Source: Pseudoalteromonas peptidolytica (GTDB lineage: Bacteria > Pseudomonadota > Gammaproteobacteria > Enterobacterales > Alteromonadaceae). From it: a stretch of 64,000 nt of DNA. Under the pieces are notes generated by a model that was not told where the DNA came from, ran no database searches, and was given only the letters and a program-made list of their open reading frames with translations. Below are positions 43,252 to 53,937 of the stretch, piece by piece; within the stretch, counting starts at the first letter, position 1; the number at the start of each line of letters is the position of its first letter. The position numbers were made by a program, and so were the translations under genes. The stretch covers positions 1-64,000 of the forward strand of contig NZ_WEHZ01000018.1 in the NCBI RefSeq assembly GCF_012641745.1, in the 5' to 3' direction.

Positions 43252-46020
43252 TTACTCTTCAGTGATAAATGCCTCACCTGAGGTTATCCACTTGGCTGGT
43301 GGCATCCCCTTTAGGTGGTAGTCAAAATATTCTTTCATACGAATTGAAAAATCGACTTGGTTAGGGAACTGTTTTAGGTGGTGCGGCTCACCTTCGTATT
43401 GTAAGAAAATAGCGTCTTTATCATGTCTTCTTAATGCTAAATAGTATTGAATACCTTCTTGCCAAGGTACTGCGCCATCTTTATCGCCAAACATGATGAG
43501 AATAGGCGTATTTACTTTATCTGCAAAAAACACCGGAGAGTTTTCGATATATAAATCGGGTGCTTCCGTCAGTGTTTTACCAATACGGCTTTGCCCTGAT
43601 TCATACTGAAATTGTCTCGCAAGGCCTGACTTCAAGCGAATACCACTGTATGCAGAGGTCATGTTTGAAACCGGTGCACCAGAGACAACCGCTTTAAACA
43701 TATCCGTCTGGGTGATCATAAATGCACTTTGGTAGCCCGCCCAAGAGTGACCTTGCAAGCCAATTTTTTCAGGATCCGCAACACCCATATCTATCAGCGC
43801 TTGAGCTGCATTGATCATGGTTTGTGTAGATGACGGACCTGGATGACCCACCTCAAAACGAATATCCGGTAAGAATATCGCATAGCCATTTGAAGTGAAC
43901 ATCGGGAAGTTTGGCCTGTGATTTAGCTCCATTTTTGGGAAGTCATACATACGCTGACTCATATAACGATAGAAATAAATGACCACAGGCACTTTATCAC
44001 CAGCTTTATAGTTGGCAGGTTTGATTAGTACACCTTGTAGTGCTTCGCCGTTATAGCCCTTGTATTGCACAAGCTCAGGCTTTTGACCCCAAGCAAAAGT
44101 TTGCTGTTGTGGATTCAAGTTAGTGAGCTTGGTAGGCTGAGCGAACTGGCCATTTGTGACCCAGTAATCAGGAAATTCATGATAGGACTGCCTAGTTACT
44201 AAGTAAGTGTCTGCGTCTTTAGATTTCTTGACTACACGATGTTTTGATTCACCTGTTAACACATGCTGCAACTGGCCGTCTTTTAGTGCAAGTGTGGCGA
44301 TATGTGTTTGCTTATTTTCGAGGTTATGTGCCCGCAAAACCATGGTGTCATCAGCCTTAAAGCCAAGGCTGTCTTTAGGCTTATATTCAATGCGGTATTG
44401 GGTTTTTGTTTTGTAACCATCAGTTAAGCGTGTCGCATTAAATGTGCTGGTATCAAATGCCCAAATGTCATATTTACTGTAAGCGTAAAGTACGGAGCCA
44501 TCAAGCTGCCAACCAGCAAAACCATAGCCAGAGTTTGGTCCGGGGTAATCGTGCTTGTCATCAACAAATATCGCCTCTTTTACCGCTTGGCTAATGGCTG
44601 TGCGCTTTTGAGTGGAGAGTGCTGTTAACCACAGTTGCTCGCCGTCAAAATATGCAGCATGTTTACCCGTTGGTGAAAGGCTTGGACGATTGGCACTTTC
44701 TTTTACGATGAGCTGGGCATGTCCAGAATTGACGTTTACAGCGTAATAATCTTGATAAAAGCCTTTATACATGATTTGTTTTAGATAAGGCTCATCATTA
44801 CTACCTAATACAAAGTTTGCATTGCTACGTAATGTAATGCTTGGCACCTGTTGGTTTTCAAGTTGGACTATGCGCTGGCCATTAATATGAAACACCGCTT
44901 GGTAGTGTTGATCGCGGCGACTTTCATTCCATGTTTTTATTTCTCTGGGCTTTATCTCAAGATCAGCGTTATGCCAAACTTTCAAACCTTTTTGCTCACG
45001 GATTGTGTCGTAATCATAAAGTGAGCGCTCATCTTCGTATTTAGCTGCTGGTACTTTTGCCTCCAAAACCGGGCGGTTTTCAAAAAAGAGACGAGTACTA
45101 TCTTCTGACCATTCTAATTTTGCAGTCTTACCTGAAAACCAGCCGCTGGGGTTAGTGATGTCAGTCAGCTTATTGTCTACAGGAGACCATAGTTTTAGCT
45201 GGTAGTCGCGGCGGCGCTTATCATCGTTAACATAGTTACCTAAATAAAATGCAACTCGCTCGGCATTTGGCTGCCAAGCAATATCACCTAAGGTTACACC
45301 GGGCTCATCTATCAAGCTGGTAAGTTGAAGGTTTTGTAAATCAACAAATGCGACGCGGTTTTTTCCGCCATCTTCGCTATGTTGGCTGACAAGGATACCG
45401 CGGCTGTCTGGTGCTAAATCATAAGCTGCTATGTTGTCGTAACGAGTACTCTTGTTGGTTGTGAGGTCGGTGACAACTAAGGTAAGTGCTTGGTCTTTCT
45501 TATCTGCTGTGATTTTCAGATCGCTTGAGGCTTTTTCGTCTTTGGCTGCTGACTCTGCTTGCTTAGCACTCTTTTTATCTTCCCGATATACCAGCCATAA
45601 CCCATCATCTGATAGTTGGTAATCCTTCACATCAGCAAAGGTGTGCTGCGCTTTAGTGTGTGTATTGACTAACACTAAGTTATTTTTTAGCGCTTTTTTT
45701 TCTTTTTTACTGGCAGTTTCTTTAGCGAGTAAAGTGGGAACCTGAGTAAAGCCAACCCATTGTGCATTTTTATTAATGACAGGGTTTGTGCCGCGTGGCA
45801 CGGTAGCGATTAAGGTATGATTTTGTAATGCGTACACTTGCCCTTCGCTATCGCCACGGTAGGGCTTAGCGCTCAAGCCAAGGTAATTTCCTTGCTCGGA
45901 CATGACGGTGCCATGAGGGTAACGAAAATCAAAAACGTCTTTAAATTCAAGACTGGGCTTTGCTGCAAAACTGCTAGCACTGATGAGTGCTGCGCTTAGC
46001 AAGGATAGTTTTAAAGTCAT
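43252..46020 (-). CDS. Secreted S9 family (prolyl oligopeptidase) peptidase
   Basis: 922 residues. Signal peptide (SLLSAALISASSFAA). A long N-terminal beta-propeller region and a C-terminal alpha/beta hydrolase with GHSWAGYQS (nucleophile Ser), FGDKDGAVPW (Asp) and EGEPHHLKQF (His). It resembles the large S9 dipeptidyl/acylaminoacyl peptidases common in Alteromonadales. Located next to a TonB receptor, with its own terminator between them, so not cotranscribed. Periplasmic or exported peptide breakdown. Confidence 0.93.
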   Translation of the reverse strand: MTLKLSLLSAALISASSFAAKPSLEFKDVFDFRYPHGTVMSEQGNYLGLSAKPYRGDSEGQVYALQNHTLIATVPRGTNPVINKNAQWVGFTQVPTLLAKETASKKEKKALKNNLVLVNTHTKAQHTFADVKDYQLSDDGLWLVYREDKKSAKQAESAAKDEKASSDLKITADKKDQALTLVVTDLTTNKSTRYDNIAAYDLAPDSRGILVSQHSEDGGKNRVAFVDLQNLQLTSLIDEPGVTLGDIAWQPNAERVAFYLGNYVNDDKRRRDYQLKLWSPVDNKLTDITNPSGWFSGKTAKLEWSEDSTRLFFENRPVLEAKVPAAKYEDERSLYDYDTIREQKGLKVWHNADLEIKPREIKTWNESRRDQHYQAVFHINGQRIVQLENQQVPSITLRSNANFVLGSNDEPYLKQIMYKGFYQDYYAVNVNSGHAQLIVKESANRPSLSPTGKHAAYFDGEQLWLTALSTQKRTAISQAVKEAIFVDDKHDYPGPNSGYGFAGWQLDGSVLYAYSKYDIWAFDTSTFNATRLTDGYKTKTQYRIEYKPKDSLGFKADDTMVLRAHNLENKQTHIATLALKDGQLQHVLTGESKHRVVKKSKDADTYLVTRQSYHEFPDYWVTNGQFAQPTKLTNLNPQQQTFAWGQKPELVQYKGYNGEALQGVLIKPANYKAGDKVPVVIYFYRYMSQRMYDFPKMELNHRPNFPMFTSNGYAIFLPDIRFEVGHPGPSSTQTMINAAQALIDMGVADPEKIGLQGHSWAGYQSAFMITQTDMFKAVVSGAPVSNMTSAYSGIRLKSGLARQFQYESGQSRIGKTLTEAPDLYIENSPVFFADKVNTPILIMFGDKDGAVPWQEGIQYYLALRRHDKDAIFLQYEGEPHHLKQFPNQVDFSIRMKEYFDYHLKGMPPAKWITSGEAFITEE

Positions 46021-46118
46021 AAGATGAGCATTTTAGTTAATTATTTATTGTATTTTTATCACTTTTATCTGTGAAACTAAAATGCTCTGCGGTGTGAGGT
46101 GGCTATTAAGCGACTAAA

Positions 46119-46706
46119 TCACAGCCAAATTTTCTCTAGTTCAACCCATTGTTTATCAAACTGTGCTGTTGGCTTTGCTTTAAAGTCACTGCGCACAAAT
46201 TGGTTCATTTTGCCTTCAACAAATGCCAAAAAGAAGTTCGCAAGGACACTTTCCTCACTTGTAAACGCCTTGCCTTCACGAAGCTTGCGCTCTCTTAATA
46301 CTTGTTTGAATTGTGTTTCTAACTTTTCAAATAAGCTTTGCACGCGCTCACGCAAACGCTCTTGTTCACCTTGCAAAGCGTCACCTGTTAGGATCCGCGT
46401 GATCCCCGGGTTTTTTTCGGCGAAAGTAAGTAGTAACGTCAGAATATTGTAAATGCGGCTACGCGTTTCTTTTTCATTTTCTAAAATTAAATTGATACGA
46501 GATAGTAAAGTATCTTCGATAAATTCAATTAAGCCCTCAAACATTCGCGCTTTACTCGGAAAGTGGCGATATAGTGCAGCTTCAGATACACCGACCTCGG
46601 TGGCCAGCTTAGCGGTGGTGATACGTTGCCCCGGACTGGTTTCCAGCATCTGTGCGAGAGATTGAAGTATTTGCTCTTTGCGATTACTGCGTTTTGTCGC
46701 TGGCAT
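46119..46706 (-). CDS. slmA: Nucleoid occlusion factor SlmA
   Basis: 195 residues, TetR-family. Helix-turn-helix [35 protein letters not shown] matches SlmA, as do the start ([17 protein letters not shown]) and the end ([10 protein letters not shown]). It binds SBS sites and blocks FtsZ assembly over the nucleoid. The neighbour coaBC is the usual gammaproteobacterial partner. Confidence 0.95.
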   Translation of the reverse strand: MPATKRSNRKEQILQSLAQMLETSPGQRITTAKLATEVGVSEAALYRHFPSKARMFEGLIEFIEDTLLSRINLILENEKETRSRIYNILTLLLTFAEKNPGITRILTGDALQGEQERLRERVQSLFEKLETQFKQVLRERKLREGKAFTSEESVLANFFLAFVEGKMNQFVRSDFKAKPTAQFDKQWVELEKIWL

Positions 46707-46861
46707 GAAATTTCCCTTATTTTTCTAATTGTTATGTTTTTTGTCGGGTTTATTAAGCACAGAGAGTAATGCACAGCCATGTAAACCCCGACTCGTTTAC
46801 ACGCTATCGAGGTATCATGTTAATGTTTTATTCAGTTTCTTTCCAGTTTTTTACATGAAGG

Positions 46862-48073
46862 TTATTTTATCTTTTCAGCAATGGCTTGCATGACAGTGAG
46901 TGCTAACTCTTTTTTGCTAGATTGGGGAAGCTCTATTCGTTCTTTTTTCCAATAAAGGGTCAGCGCATTGTTATCAGAATTGAAGCCAACATTACTATTC
47001 GATACATCATTGGCACAAATCATATCTAACCCCTTATTGATTAATTTGCCTTGTGCATATTGTGCAACATTTTGTGTTTCCGCAGCAAAGCCGACGGTAT
47101 AAGGGCGCGATGTGGGTAAGGCTGCAACGCTGGCAATAATGTCTGGATTTTTGGTGAGGGTAAGCGTGATCTCATCACCTTGCTTTTTGATTTTCTGACT
47201 TGCAACGGATGCGGCGCGGTAGTCTGCCACCGCGGCACAGCCGATAAAAATGTCAGATTGTGGAGCATACTCTAGTGCAGATTGGTGCATTTGCGCTGCA
47301 CTTTCAACGTTAATGCGTTTACAACCGCCAGGAGTGGGTAGTGAAACTGGCCCTGCTATTAGGTTGACTTTGGCACCCAGTGCATGTGCAGCCTCGGCAA
47401 GGCTAAAGCCCATTTTTCCAGAGCTATGATTGGTGATGAAGCGTACAGGATCTAGTGCTTCACGTGTTGGACCTGCAGTTATCGTTACTGTTTTTCCTGC
47501 TAAAACTTGTGGTAAAGGAGTAAGTGCATTAAGGCAAAGCTGGACTAATTCGTGTGGTTCAAGCATACGACCAGCACCAACATCTCCACACGCTTGCTCG
47601 CCTTTCCCAGGCCCCCACACGTGTACATTGCGTGATGCGAGCGTGCTTAGGTTTGCTTGCGTGGAGAGGTGAGCATACATTTGTTGATTCATAGCAGGTG
47701 CAATAGCAACTGGTGCAGGGGTGGCTAGTAACAAGGTCGTCAGTAAGTCATCCGCTATTCCGCCAGCCATTTTCGCTATCATGTTAGCAGTTGCTGGTGC
47801 GACTAAAACAAGATCTGCCCACTTGGCAAATTCAATGTGACCCATCGATGCTTCAGCTTGTGGATCAAGCAAAGAGTCAGACACTATTTCTCCAGATACC
47901 GCTTGCATGGTCAATGGAGTGATAAAATGTTTTGCTGATTCAGTCATCACTACTTTGACATCCACGTGCTGCTCTTTTAAGCGTCGCACAAGTTCTGCGC
48001 ATTTATAAGCAGCGATACCGCCACTGATCCCAAGTAAGAGACGTTTATTTCTTTGCATGTGAGTTTTATACAT
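46862..48073 (-). CDS. coaBC: Bifunctional phosphopantothenoylcysteine decarboxylase/synthetase
   Basis: 403 residues. CoaC half with [13 protein letters not shown], the FMN-binding [20 protein letters not shown] and APAMNQQMY; CoaB half with [24 protein letters not shown] and [19 protein letters not shown]. It carries out two steps of coenzyme A synthesis. The ATG at 48058 is a plausible shorter start (MQRNKR); 48073 is kept here. Divergent from radC, the classical neighbour. Confidence 0.95.
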   Translation of the reverse strand: MYKTHMQRNKRLLLGISGGIAAYKCAELVRRLKEQHVDVKVVMTESAKHFITPLTMQAVSGEIVSDSLLDPQAEASMGHIEFAKWADLVLVAPATANMIAKMAGGIADDLLTTLLLATPAPVAIAPAMNQQMYAHLSTQANLSTLASRNVHVWGPGKGEQACGDVGAGRMLEPHELVQLCLNALTPLPQVLAGKTVTITAGPTREALDPVRFITNHSSGKMGFSLAEAAHALGAKVNLIAGPVSLPTPGGCKRINVESAAQMHQSALEYAPQSDIFIGCAAVADYRAASVASQKIKKQGDEITLTLTKNPDIIASVAALPTSRPYTVGFAAETQNVAQYAQGKLINKGLDMICANDVSNSNVGFNSDNNALTLYWKKERIELPQSSKKELALTVMQAIAEKIK

Positions 48074-48302
48074 TGATGGTGTTCATAACGTTAAGATAAC
48101 ACAGTCTGTATTTGCTTTTGAATAATCGAGCACGGCAGCTAAGCTTAGTTTACACAAATTAGCTTTATACTTGTTCAATTGGAGGAGAAGTAATCGAATA
48201 CAAACAAGTTCAAAGAGGCTGCAAGGGAGGTTGTAATTAATTAGCCGCAGTTTAGGTTAATTGAGTAAATTGCTCGGAAATCTACTAGATAAGGGACATA
48301 TC

Positions 48303-48977
48303 ATGCAAATATCCGCTTTACCAAAGTCGGCTAGACCGAGAGAAAAACTGATTAAATATGGCGCACAAGCGCTCAGTGATGCTGAGCTGTTGGCTATCTT
48401 CTTGCGCACCGGTATTCAAGGGTTGAACGCTATTGAGTTGGCTGAGTCCTTATTAGAACAACAGCAAACACTTCAATGTCTATTTAACGCGTCGTTGGAA
48501 GAGTTTTCTGCGTTAAAAGGGTTAGGTGTTGCAAAATATACCCAGTTACAAGCCGTGTTAGAGTTGAGTCGTCGCTATTTGAGAGAAGAATGTCAACGAG
48601 ATACGGTGTTTCACAATCCCAGCGCGGTGCGCGAATACTTAACTGCTCAGCTGCGAGGACTTGGGCATGAAGTCTTTATGGTGCTTTATCTAGATAATCA
48701 GAATCGTTTAATAAAAGATGAAGTGTTATTTCATGGCACAATAAATAGCGCATCGGTGTATCCAAGGGAGGTTGTTAAAGCTGCGCTTAAGCACCATGCC
48801 GCATCGGTTATTTTTGCCCATAACCACCCATCAGGAGTGGCTGAACCAAGCGAGGCCGACAAACTTATTACCAACAAGCTGCAAAAAGGTCTGGGGCTAG
48901 TTGATATCAATGTGCTGGATCACTTAATTGTTGCAGGCAATCATTGTATTTCTTTTGCTGAACGAGGGCTTGTATAG
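48303..48977 (+). CDS. radC: RadC/YicR family JAB-domain protein
   Basis: 224 residues from ATG 48303, 6 nt after AAGGGAC; the longer frame would need TTG 48261. N-terminal helix-hairpin-helix (LKGLGVAKYTQLQAVLEL) and C-terminal MPN/JAB metalloprotease-like domain with HNHPSG and downstream S..D. Historically linked to DNA repair, true role uncertain. Placed between coaBC and rpmB as in E. coli. Confidence 0.93.
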   Translation: MQISALPKSARPREKLIKYGAQALSDAELLAIFLRTGIQGLNAIELAESLLEQQQTLQCLFNASLEEFSALKGLGVAKYTQLQAVLELSRRYLREECQRDTVFHNPSAVREYLTAQLRGLGHEVFMVLYLDNQNRLIKDEVLFHGTINSASVYPREVVKAALKHHAASVIFAHNHPSGVAEPSEADKLITNKLQKGLGLVDINVLDHLIVAGNHCISFAERGLV

Positions 48978-49293
48978 GCAATGATATGACTTTGTTGTTG
49001 CGGGCATAAAATTTCAGGGGTTTTAGTGTTGTTTGGACTTTGCTCCTCAACTTTAACGCAGGTGTTGTAGAAATAAGTACAAAGTGGATGGCTAAGAGTG
49101 AAAATCAAACAACAAAAATAAATAGCTAGAAATGAGGAAAATAAGAATTTTGCTCGTTAAATCAGCATATTTGTATAAATTTTATAAATTAGTTCAATTT
49201 AAATGCAGTTTTTACTTTCCTCAAGGGCTTCGGATCATTATAATTGGCCGCTATCAAATTTACCCATGAGCTGATTTCAGTAGGATCAGATCC

Positions 49294-49322
49294 TTGATCT
49301 CTGCCTGTAGATACTGTATAAA
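49294..49322 (+). promoter_or_regulatory. Promoter of rpmB-rpmG
   Basis: TTGATC (49294-49299), 17-bp spacer, TATAAA (49317-49322), leaving an 80-90-nt leader. A second TATAAT at 49239-49244 lacks a good -35. The 48978-49411 gap has no gene. Confidence 0.55.
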
Positions 49323-49411
49323 GAGCGCCCTTTGATTTTACCTAGGGCACGCAGTTAAAAGGCCTTTAAGGGAAAATTAAGCTCGAGCGAAGTTATTGGA
49401 GATACATAGAC

Positions 49412-49648
49412 ATGTCTAAAGTCTGTCAAGTTACAGGTAAGCGCCCAGTGGTTGGTAACCACCGTTCGCACGCGCGCAACGCTACTAAGCGTCGCTTCCT
49501 ACCTAACCTACAAACACACCGTTTTTGGGTTGAAAGCGAAAAGCGTTTCGTTTCTCTACGCACTACTACTAAAGGTATGCGTATTATCGATAAAAAAGGC
49601 ATCGACGCGGTACTAGCAGATATCCGTGCTCGCGGCGAAAAAATTTAA
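49412..49648 (+). CDS. rpmB: 50S ribosomal protein L28
   Basis: 78 residues: [34 protein letters not shown] is the L28 signature. Component of the large ribosomal subunit. Cotranscribed with rpmG 12 nt downstream. Confidence 0.98.
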   Translation: MSKVCQVTGKRPVVGNHRSHARNATKRRFLPNLQTHRFWVESEKRFVSLRTTTKGMRIIDKKGIDAVLADIRARGEKI

Positions 49649-49660
49649 GGAGCTTAAATC

Positions 49661-49816
49661 ATGCGTGATAAGATCCGTTTAGTTTCTACAGCTGGTACTG
49701 GTTATTTCTACACTACCGACAAGAACAAGCGTAACATGCCTGAAAAAATGGAGATCAAAAAGTTCGACCCTAAGGTTCGTAAACACGTGATCTTCAAAGA
49801 AGCGAAAATCAAGTAA
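49661..49816 (+). CDS. rpmG: 50S ribosomal protein L33
   Basis: 51 residues: [23 protein letters not shown], ending FKEAKIK. Typical gammaproteobacterial L33 lacking the zinc-binding cysteines. AAGGAG upstream of the ATG. Confidence 0.98.
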   Translation: MRDKIRLVSTAGTGYFYTTDKNKRNMPEKMEIKKFDPKVRKHVIFKEAKIK

Positions 49817-49835
49817 TTCGTTTCAAGAATCAATA

Positions 49836-49860
49836 AAAACCCAGCCTCGGCTGGGTTTTT
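49836..49860 (+). terminator. Intrinsic terminator of rpmB-rpmG
   Basis: AACCCAGCC, loop TC, GGCTGGGTT then TTTTT. Textbook hairpin. Confidence 0.95.
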
Positions 49861-49881
49861 TGTTTTCAGCCAAACAATCCT

Positions 49882-49921
49882 TTGTTTAGTTGTTTAGTTG
49901 TTTAGTTGTTTAGTTATTTAG
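49882..49921. repeat. Octanucleotide tandem repeat (TTGTTTAG)x4 plus TTATTTAG
   Basis: Five consecutive 8-bp units. It overlaps the last codons and stop of the - strand regulator gene (stop at 49910-49912). Confidence 0.85.
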
Positions 49922-51886
49922 TGATAGCCGCCAAAGCTCGCCGCTGGGCTGGTTTAGCTGTGCAAAAACAATATCCCCATTTGCTAACACATCAAATTGA
50001 CCAATGAAGCTTGAGGGCAGCGTTAGGTATTGTTTTTCTTGTTGAGTGTTGAGATCAAACTGCCAAATATGGTTATCTTTTTCATAGTATAATGCGTTGC
50101 CTCTTGGCCGCCAGTTTAACCAATTTCTAATCGCCACATCAGGAACAATAAGAGACTCTAGGCCTTCCTGTAGCTGCCAAATACCTGGTTGGCTAAACTT
50201 GGTGAAATAAATAGCATCACCATGTGCATAGCCACTGTATCCTCCCTTTGTGGTGAGCTGTTGGTGTTTGTCTGTATTTAAGTTGACTGACCATAATTGC
50301 CAACTACCTGAGCGTTCACTGCTGTAGATTATCTCATCATCATGTTTGCCATAGTTAGCAACGTAAGCTTTTAATTCGTCACTGATGACTTCAGTTACAT
50401 GCTGTGATTTGGTATCAAATTGATAAATTGCATCTCGATACTCAAAGAGAACTTTTGAAGCATCATGATTAAGTGTAAAGCGTTGAAAATTAAAAGCATG
50501 TGGCAGTGGCGTAGCGACATTGGTTTGTGTGTTTGTATCGACAGACCATAAAGCTGAATCAGCACCATGATCAGAGATGTACCATACTTGTTGTGAGTGG
50601 TTTGCACGGGGCAGGCGGTTAAGTGCTTGGTTATTAACGACAGGCGTTATGGTGTTTTCTGATATATCAAAGAGTTTAACTGCACTCGTGAGCTTATATT
50701 GATTAAACAGCAGAGTATTATTGCTATTTAACAGAGCAATACTCTCTATAGGGGCTGTGAGTTTGTGTACCAATGTCACCGCTTTATTACCAACATTAGC
50801 ACTGTAGATACTATTTGCATCAGTAAAGTACACTAATTTGCCATCAGCTGACCATGTTATCGATGACAAATGGTGAGGGAGCGCAATAGTTTGCTCAACA
50901 GTCATCTCTGGATAGCGATAAATCGTTAATCGGTGTTTATCTTCACCAAGGTACGTTGCAACACTAAGTTTGTCCTTTGCTTGAGACAAACTAAAAAGGT
51001 GGTCGCCTTTCAGGTTTCCTGTTGCTGGAGGGAGTGTAAGCTGGGTATGCCTACGAGTGTTGAGGTCAAAGCGGTAAAGTCCATAGCCACTGTGTATGTT
51101 AGTGCGCTTACGATAGATAAGCTCTTGATGGTTTCTACCCCAACTGAGTTTTATATTTTCTATTACTTGACAGGGGAATAGTGTCTGTGTTTTTTGTGCT
51201 GTTATATCTAGTCGTTTAACTGAACAGTTTTGTTCATCATCAATATAGGCAATGTATTTTGCATCTTGGCTCAGTGTTTGCGCTCTCAAATTACCACTCA
51301 ATAACTGAATGTTTGTGCCATTACGGTTGAGCCAAAGCTCCGAGTATGGTGGAGAAATTGGATGCAGATAGCTAAAGCTCTTTGATAATGGTGCGCCACT
51401 TAATTGTAATTCAATACCATTTTGACTAGTCAACTTGTGTGGAACGAGAGGCGAGACGTTTGGTTGTGCTTGAAAAAAGTAAGCTACGAATAGCGCTATA
51501 CAAATACTAAATATGAATGTAGCCGCTATTAACGTAATATTTTTGCGGCTCGAAACCGTAGGAGTTACATCTTTGTGTAACTGCGTAACCGCAGGTACGA
51601 GCCGATATCCAAGTGTTGGAATGGTTTCAATATATTCATTTTGTCCATCTAACTTATTGATATGTTGACGTAATGTAGAGACCGCTTTATTTACGGCGCT
51701 TTCTGTAACAATACGCCCCAGCCATACTTTTTCTATTAATGTATCGCGGGAGACAACATCACCACCGCCTTCAATTAAGGTGAGTAGTAATGAATAAGGT
51801 TTAGGCTCAAGCCTGATAGTATTCGTGCTATTTGTCAGCGTACGATTAACAGTATCAAACTGAATTGCTGCAAACTCATAGCGCAT
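49910..51886 (-). CDS. ToxR/CadC-type membrane regulator with beta-propeller domain
   Basis: 658 residues. Winged helix at 1-98 (IRLEPKPYSLLLTLIEGGGDVVSRDTLIEKVW, TESAVNKAVSTLRQHI, TLGYRLVP), membrane helix about 115-138 (ITLIAATFIFSICIALFVAYFF), then periplasmic TolB/WD40-like strands (YIAYIDDEQN, ITWSADGKLVYFTD). Same architecture as the regulator at 367. Divergent from the two-domain esterase lipoprotein, which it may control. Confidence 0.88.
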   Translation of the reverse strand: MRYEFAAIQFDTVNRTLTNSTNTIRLEPKPYSLLLTLIEGGGDVVSRDTLIEKVWLGRIVTESAVNKAVSTLRQHINKLDGQNEYIETIPTLGYRLVPAVTQLHKDVTPTVSSRKNITLIAATFIFSICIALFVAYFFQAQPNVSPLVPHKLTSQNGIELQLSGAPLSKSFSYLHPISPPYSELWLNRNGTNIQLLSGNLRAQTLSQDAKYIAYIDDEQNCSVKRLDITAQKTQTLFPCQVIENIKLSWGRNHQELIYRKRTNIHSGYGLYRFDLNTRRHTQLTLPPATGNLKGDHLFSLSQAKDKLSVATYLGEDKHRLTIYRYPEMTVEQTIALPHHLSSITWSADGKLVYFTDANSIYSANVGNKAVTLVHKLTAPIESIALLNSNNTLLFNQYKLTSAVKLFDISENTITPVVNNQALNRLPRANHSQQVWYISDHGADSALWSVDTNTQTNVATPLPHAFNFQRFTLNHDASKVLFEYRDAIYQFDTKSQHVTEVISDELKAYVANYGKHDDEIIYSSERSGSWQLWSVNLNTDKHQQLTTKGGYSGYAHGDAIYFTKFSQPGIWQLQEGLESLIVPDVAIRNWLNWRPRGNALYYEKDNHIWQFDLNTQQEKQYLTLPSSFIGQFDVLANGDIVFAQLNQPSGELWRLSLNN

Positions 51887-52020
51887 CTCTTTTTATCCCC
51901 TTGATTTTATTATTTATATTTTATGGTAATGAATTCGTCATGACGATTTCATATTAAATCGTCGCGCTTTATCCCGTGGTAGTTAGAGTACAGGAAAACG
52001 ATAAAATAGGAATGACCAAC

Positions 52021-53847
52021 ATGACAAGTAACCTTTTTTTACCACGGGTGTTAAGCCTTACGCTAGCTGCATTACTTGTTGGATGTGGCGGTAGCAATCA
52101 CATTAATGATGAAGCGCCAGTGAGTAATGGTAATGATTCAAAGATGGTTGGTGGTTTTGAACAACATGAAGTAAATGAGCGTTTCTACTATATGAAGCCA
52201 GTCGAAAACACCAATAAAGCGTATAAGTTACTATTTGCTTTTCACGGCTCTGGAGGGAACAGTCAAGGTATGGCTGCGATGACCAAACTGCATGAACAAA
52301 GTGATGACTACTTAGTGGTTTATCCAAAATCAAAAAATGAAGAGTGGAATGAAGGCTGCCGTTGTAATAAAGCAGATCGCTTAGGTGTGGATGATCTTGG
52401 TTTTGTAGATGACATGATTGCTGAACTTAAAGCCAAATATCAGCTAATTGATGGCGAAATTTATGCCACTGGTTTTTCTCAAGGCGGGCTCTTTGTACAA
52501 AACTTATTATGTAATCGCTCTGAGGTCTTTAATGCAATCGTGACCGTTGGAGCACCCATGTCATATCAGCTAGGTGATAGCTGTAGTTTTGATACACCTA
52601 CACATTATCGTATTATGCATGGCAAGGCGGATACAGTGTTGCCATACACCGGCAGAAGTCATGCTAATTTTGGTCTACTCTCATCACCACAAGCGATCAA
52701 GATCATAGGTAACTTGAACTATGACTCAGCACTTTCTACAGATAAAAAAGTAGAGCAAGGCGTCACGTTAACTTATTATCCAAACCGTGCTATTCAAACG
52801 GAGCTTATCAGTGTTGATGGAGCTGGTCACAGCTGGAACCTTTCGCCAATAAACACAACTCAATCAATCATGGAGTTTTTTGAAAAAGCTAGTAAGCATC
52901 CGCTTCCACAAGGTTCTGATCTTATTGCTATTAATGAAGACTACTACCATGTGCGGAATGTAACACCGCAAACAGACAAGCCAACCGTGGTGATGCTGTC
53001 AGGAGCCAATTTACACTTTCATAGTGATAGCGCATGGTTTGCACTGCTACAACCTTACTTATCAACACAGTTTAATGTGTATGTGATTGATAGGCTTGGG
53101 CAAGGGCTTAGTAGTAACACCAGCGCACCGTCAATGCAAAAGTTTGCAACGGATCTTCCAGTGCTATTTGAGAAGCTTGATTTGAGCAATGTGCATTTGG
53201 TGAGTTTTGCTAATAGCAACTCTGTACCGCTTATTGCTATGCAACAGTCGGAAGACTTCAAACAAAAGATTGCCAGTATGTTGTGGATGGATCCGGACAT
53301 TTTATTACCGCACTCAATTGCACAGTATCAGGGTTACCCTGTTGATATTTATCGCGAGTGGGGTCAGCATTTGATAGACCACGTGAGTGCAGGAAAGTGG
53401 CAGGAAAAAATGAATGGCAAAATAGCTGAGGAGCAGGCGCATGTAGAGTCTTTGCTAGAAGAAAGTGAGTTTGCCCAGCATATGGATTGGGATTACTTCA
53501 ATCAAATCATGCAAACACGTTATAGTATTGAGGCTCAACTTATCCGAGTAAATGAAATGATGAACTATCATGACGATCTGGAGTTAGTGAGAAACTGGCA
53601 ACCAGATAGCAGTATTCCAATTACCGTGATCGATAGTGAGTTTGAACAGTTAGATATTGAAAAAGCAGAAACAGAAGAAGCCAGAGCGGGTTTGATTAAG
53701 TGGGAAGCCGAAGGTCGAAAATGGTCTCAAGAAGTCGCAGAAATAAGCGGAGGGCAATATTTGCCAATAACCTCTACAGAGCACTTGATCCCGCTCACTC
53801 ACCCTGAGCTTATTACGCAAGCACTGATCGAGCTGTCTAACCGATAA
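52021..53847 (+). CDS. Two-domain alpha/beta hydrolase lipoprotein (PHB depolymerase/feruloyl esterase-like N-terminal domain)
   Basis: 608 residues from ATG 52021 (AGGA at proper distance; GTG 51976 and ATG 52012 in frame). Lipoprotein signal with lipobox LVGC. Domain 1 (about 40-300) resembles LpqC/polyhydroxybutyrate depolymerase esterases: FAFHGSGGN, YPKSKN, nucleophile in GFSQGG, Asp in HGKADTVLPY, His in GAGHSW. Domain 2 (about 320-605) is another alpha/beta hydrolase-like fold with YVIDRLGQGLSS but SFANSNS instead of GxSxG, so it is probably catalytically altered. A fusion of this kind is unusual. Confidence 0.85.
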   Translation: MTSNLFLPRVLSLTLAALLVGCGGSNHINDEAPVSNGNDSKMVGGFEQHEVNERFYYMKPVENTNKAYKLLFAFHGSGGNSQGMAAMTKLHEQSDDYLVVYPKSKNEEWNEGCRCNKADRLGVDDLGFVDDMIAELKAKYQLIDGEIYATGFSQGGLFVQNLLCNRSEVFNAIVTVGAPMSYQLGDSCSFDTPTHYRIMHGKADTVLPYTGRSHANFGLLSSPQAIKIIGNLNYDSALSTDKKVEQGVTLTYYPNRAIQTELISVDGAGHSWNLSPINTTQSIMEFFEKASKHPLPQGSDLIAINEDYYHVRNVTPQTDKPTVVMLSGANLHFHSDSAWFALLQPYLSTQFNVYVIDRLGQGLSSNTSAPSMQKFATDLPVLFEKLDLSNVHLVSFANSNSVPLIAMQQSEDFKQKIASMLWMDPDILLPHSIAQYQGYPVDIYREWGQHLIDHVSAGKWQEKMNGKIAEEQAHVESLLEESEFAQHMDWDYFNQIMQTRYSIEAQLIRVNEMMNYHDDLELVRNWQPDSSIPITVIDSEFEQLDIEKAETEEARAGLIKWEAEGRKWSQEVAEISGGQYLPITSTEHLIPLTHPELITQALIELSNR

Positions 53848-53907
53848 CATCTGACATAGTGCCCAGCGCTAATCCATACTAGTTGACGTTCATCGTCACT
53901 TCCCCCC

Positions 53908-53937
53908 AAGCCCAAATATCCTTATTTGGGCTTTTTT
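53908..53937 (+). terminator. Intrinsic terminator of the esterase gene
   Basis: AAGCCCAAATA, loop TCCT, TATTTGGGCTT then TTTT. Strong hairpin. The stretch 53938-54290 contains nothing supported. Confidence 0.93.
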
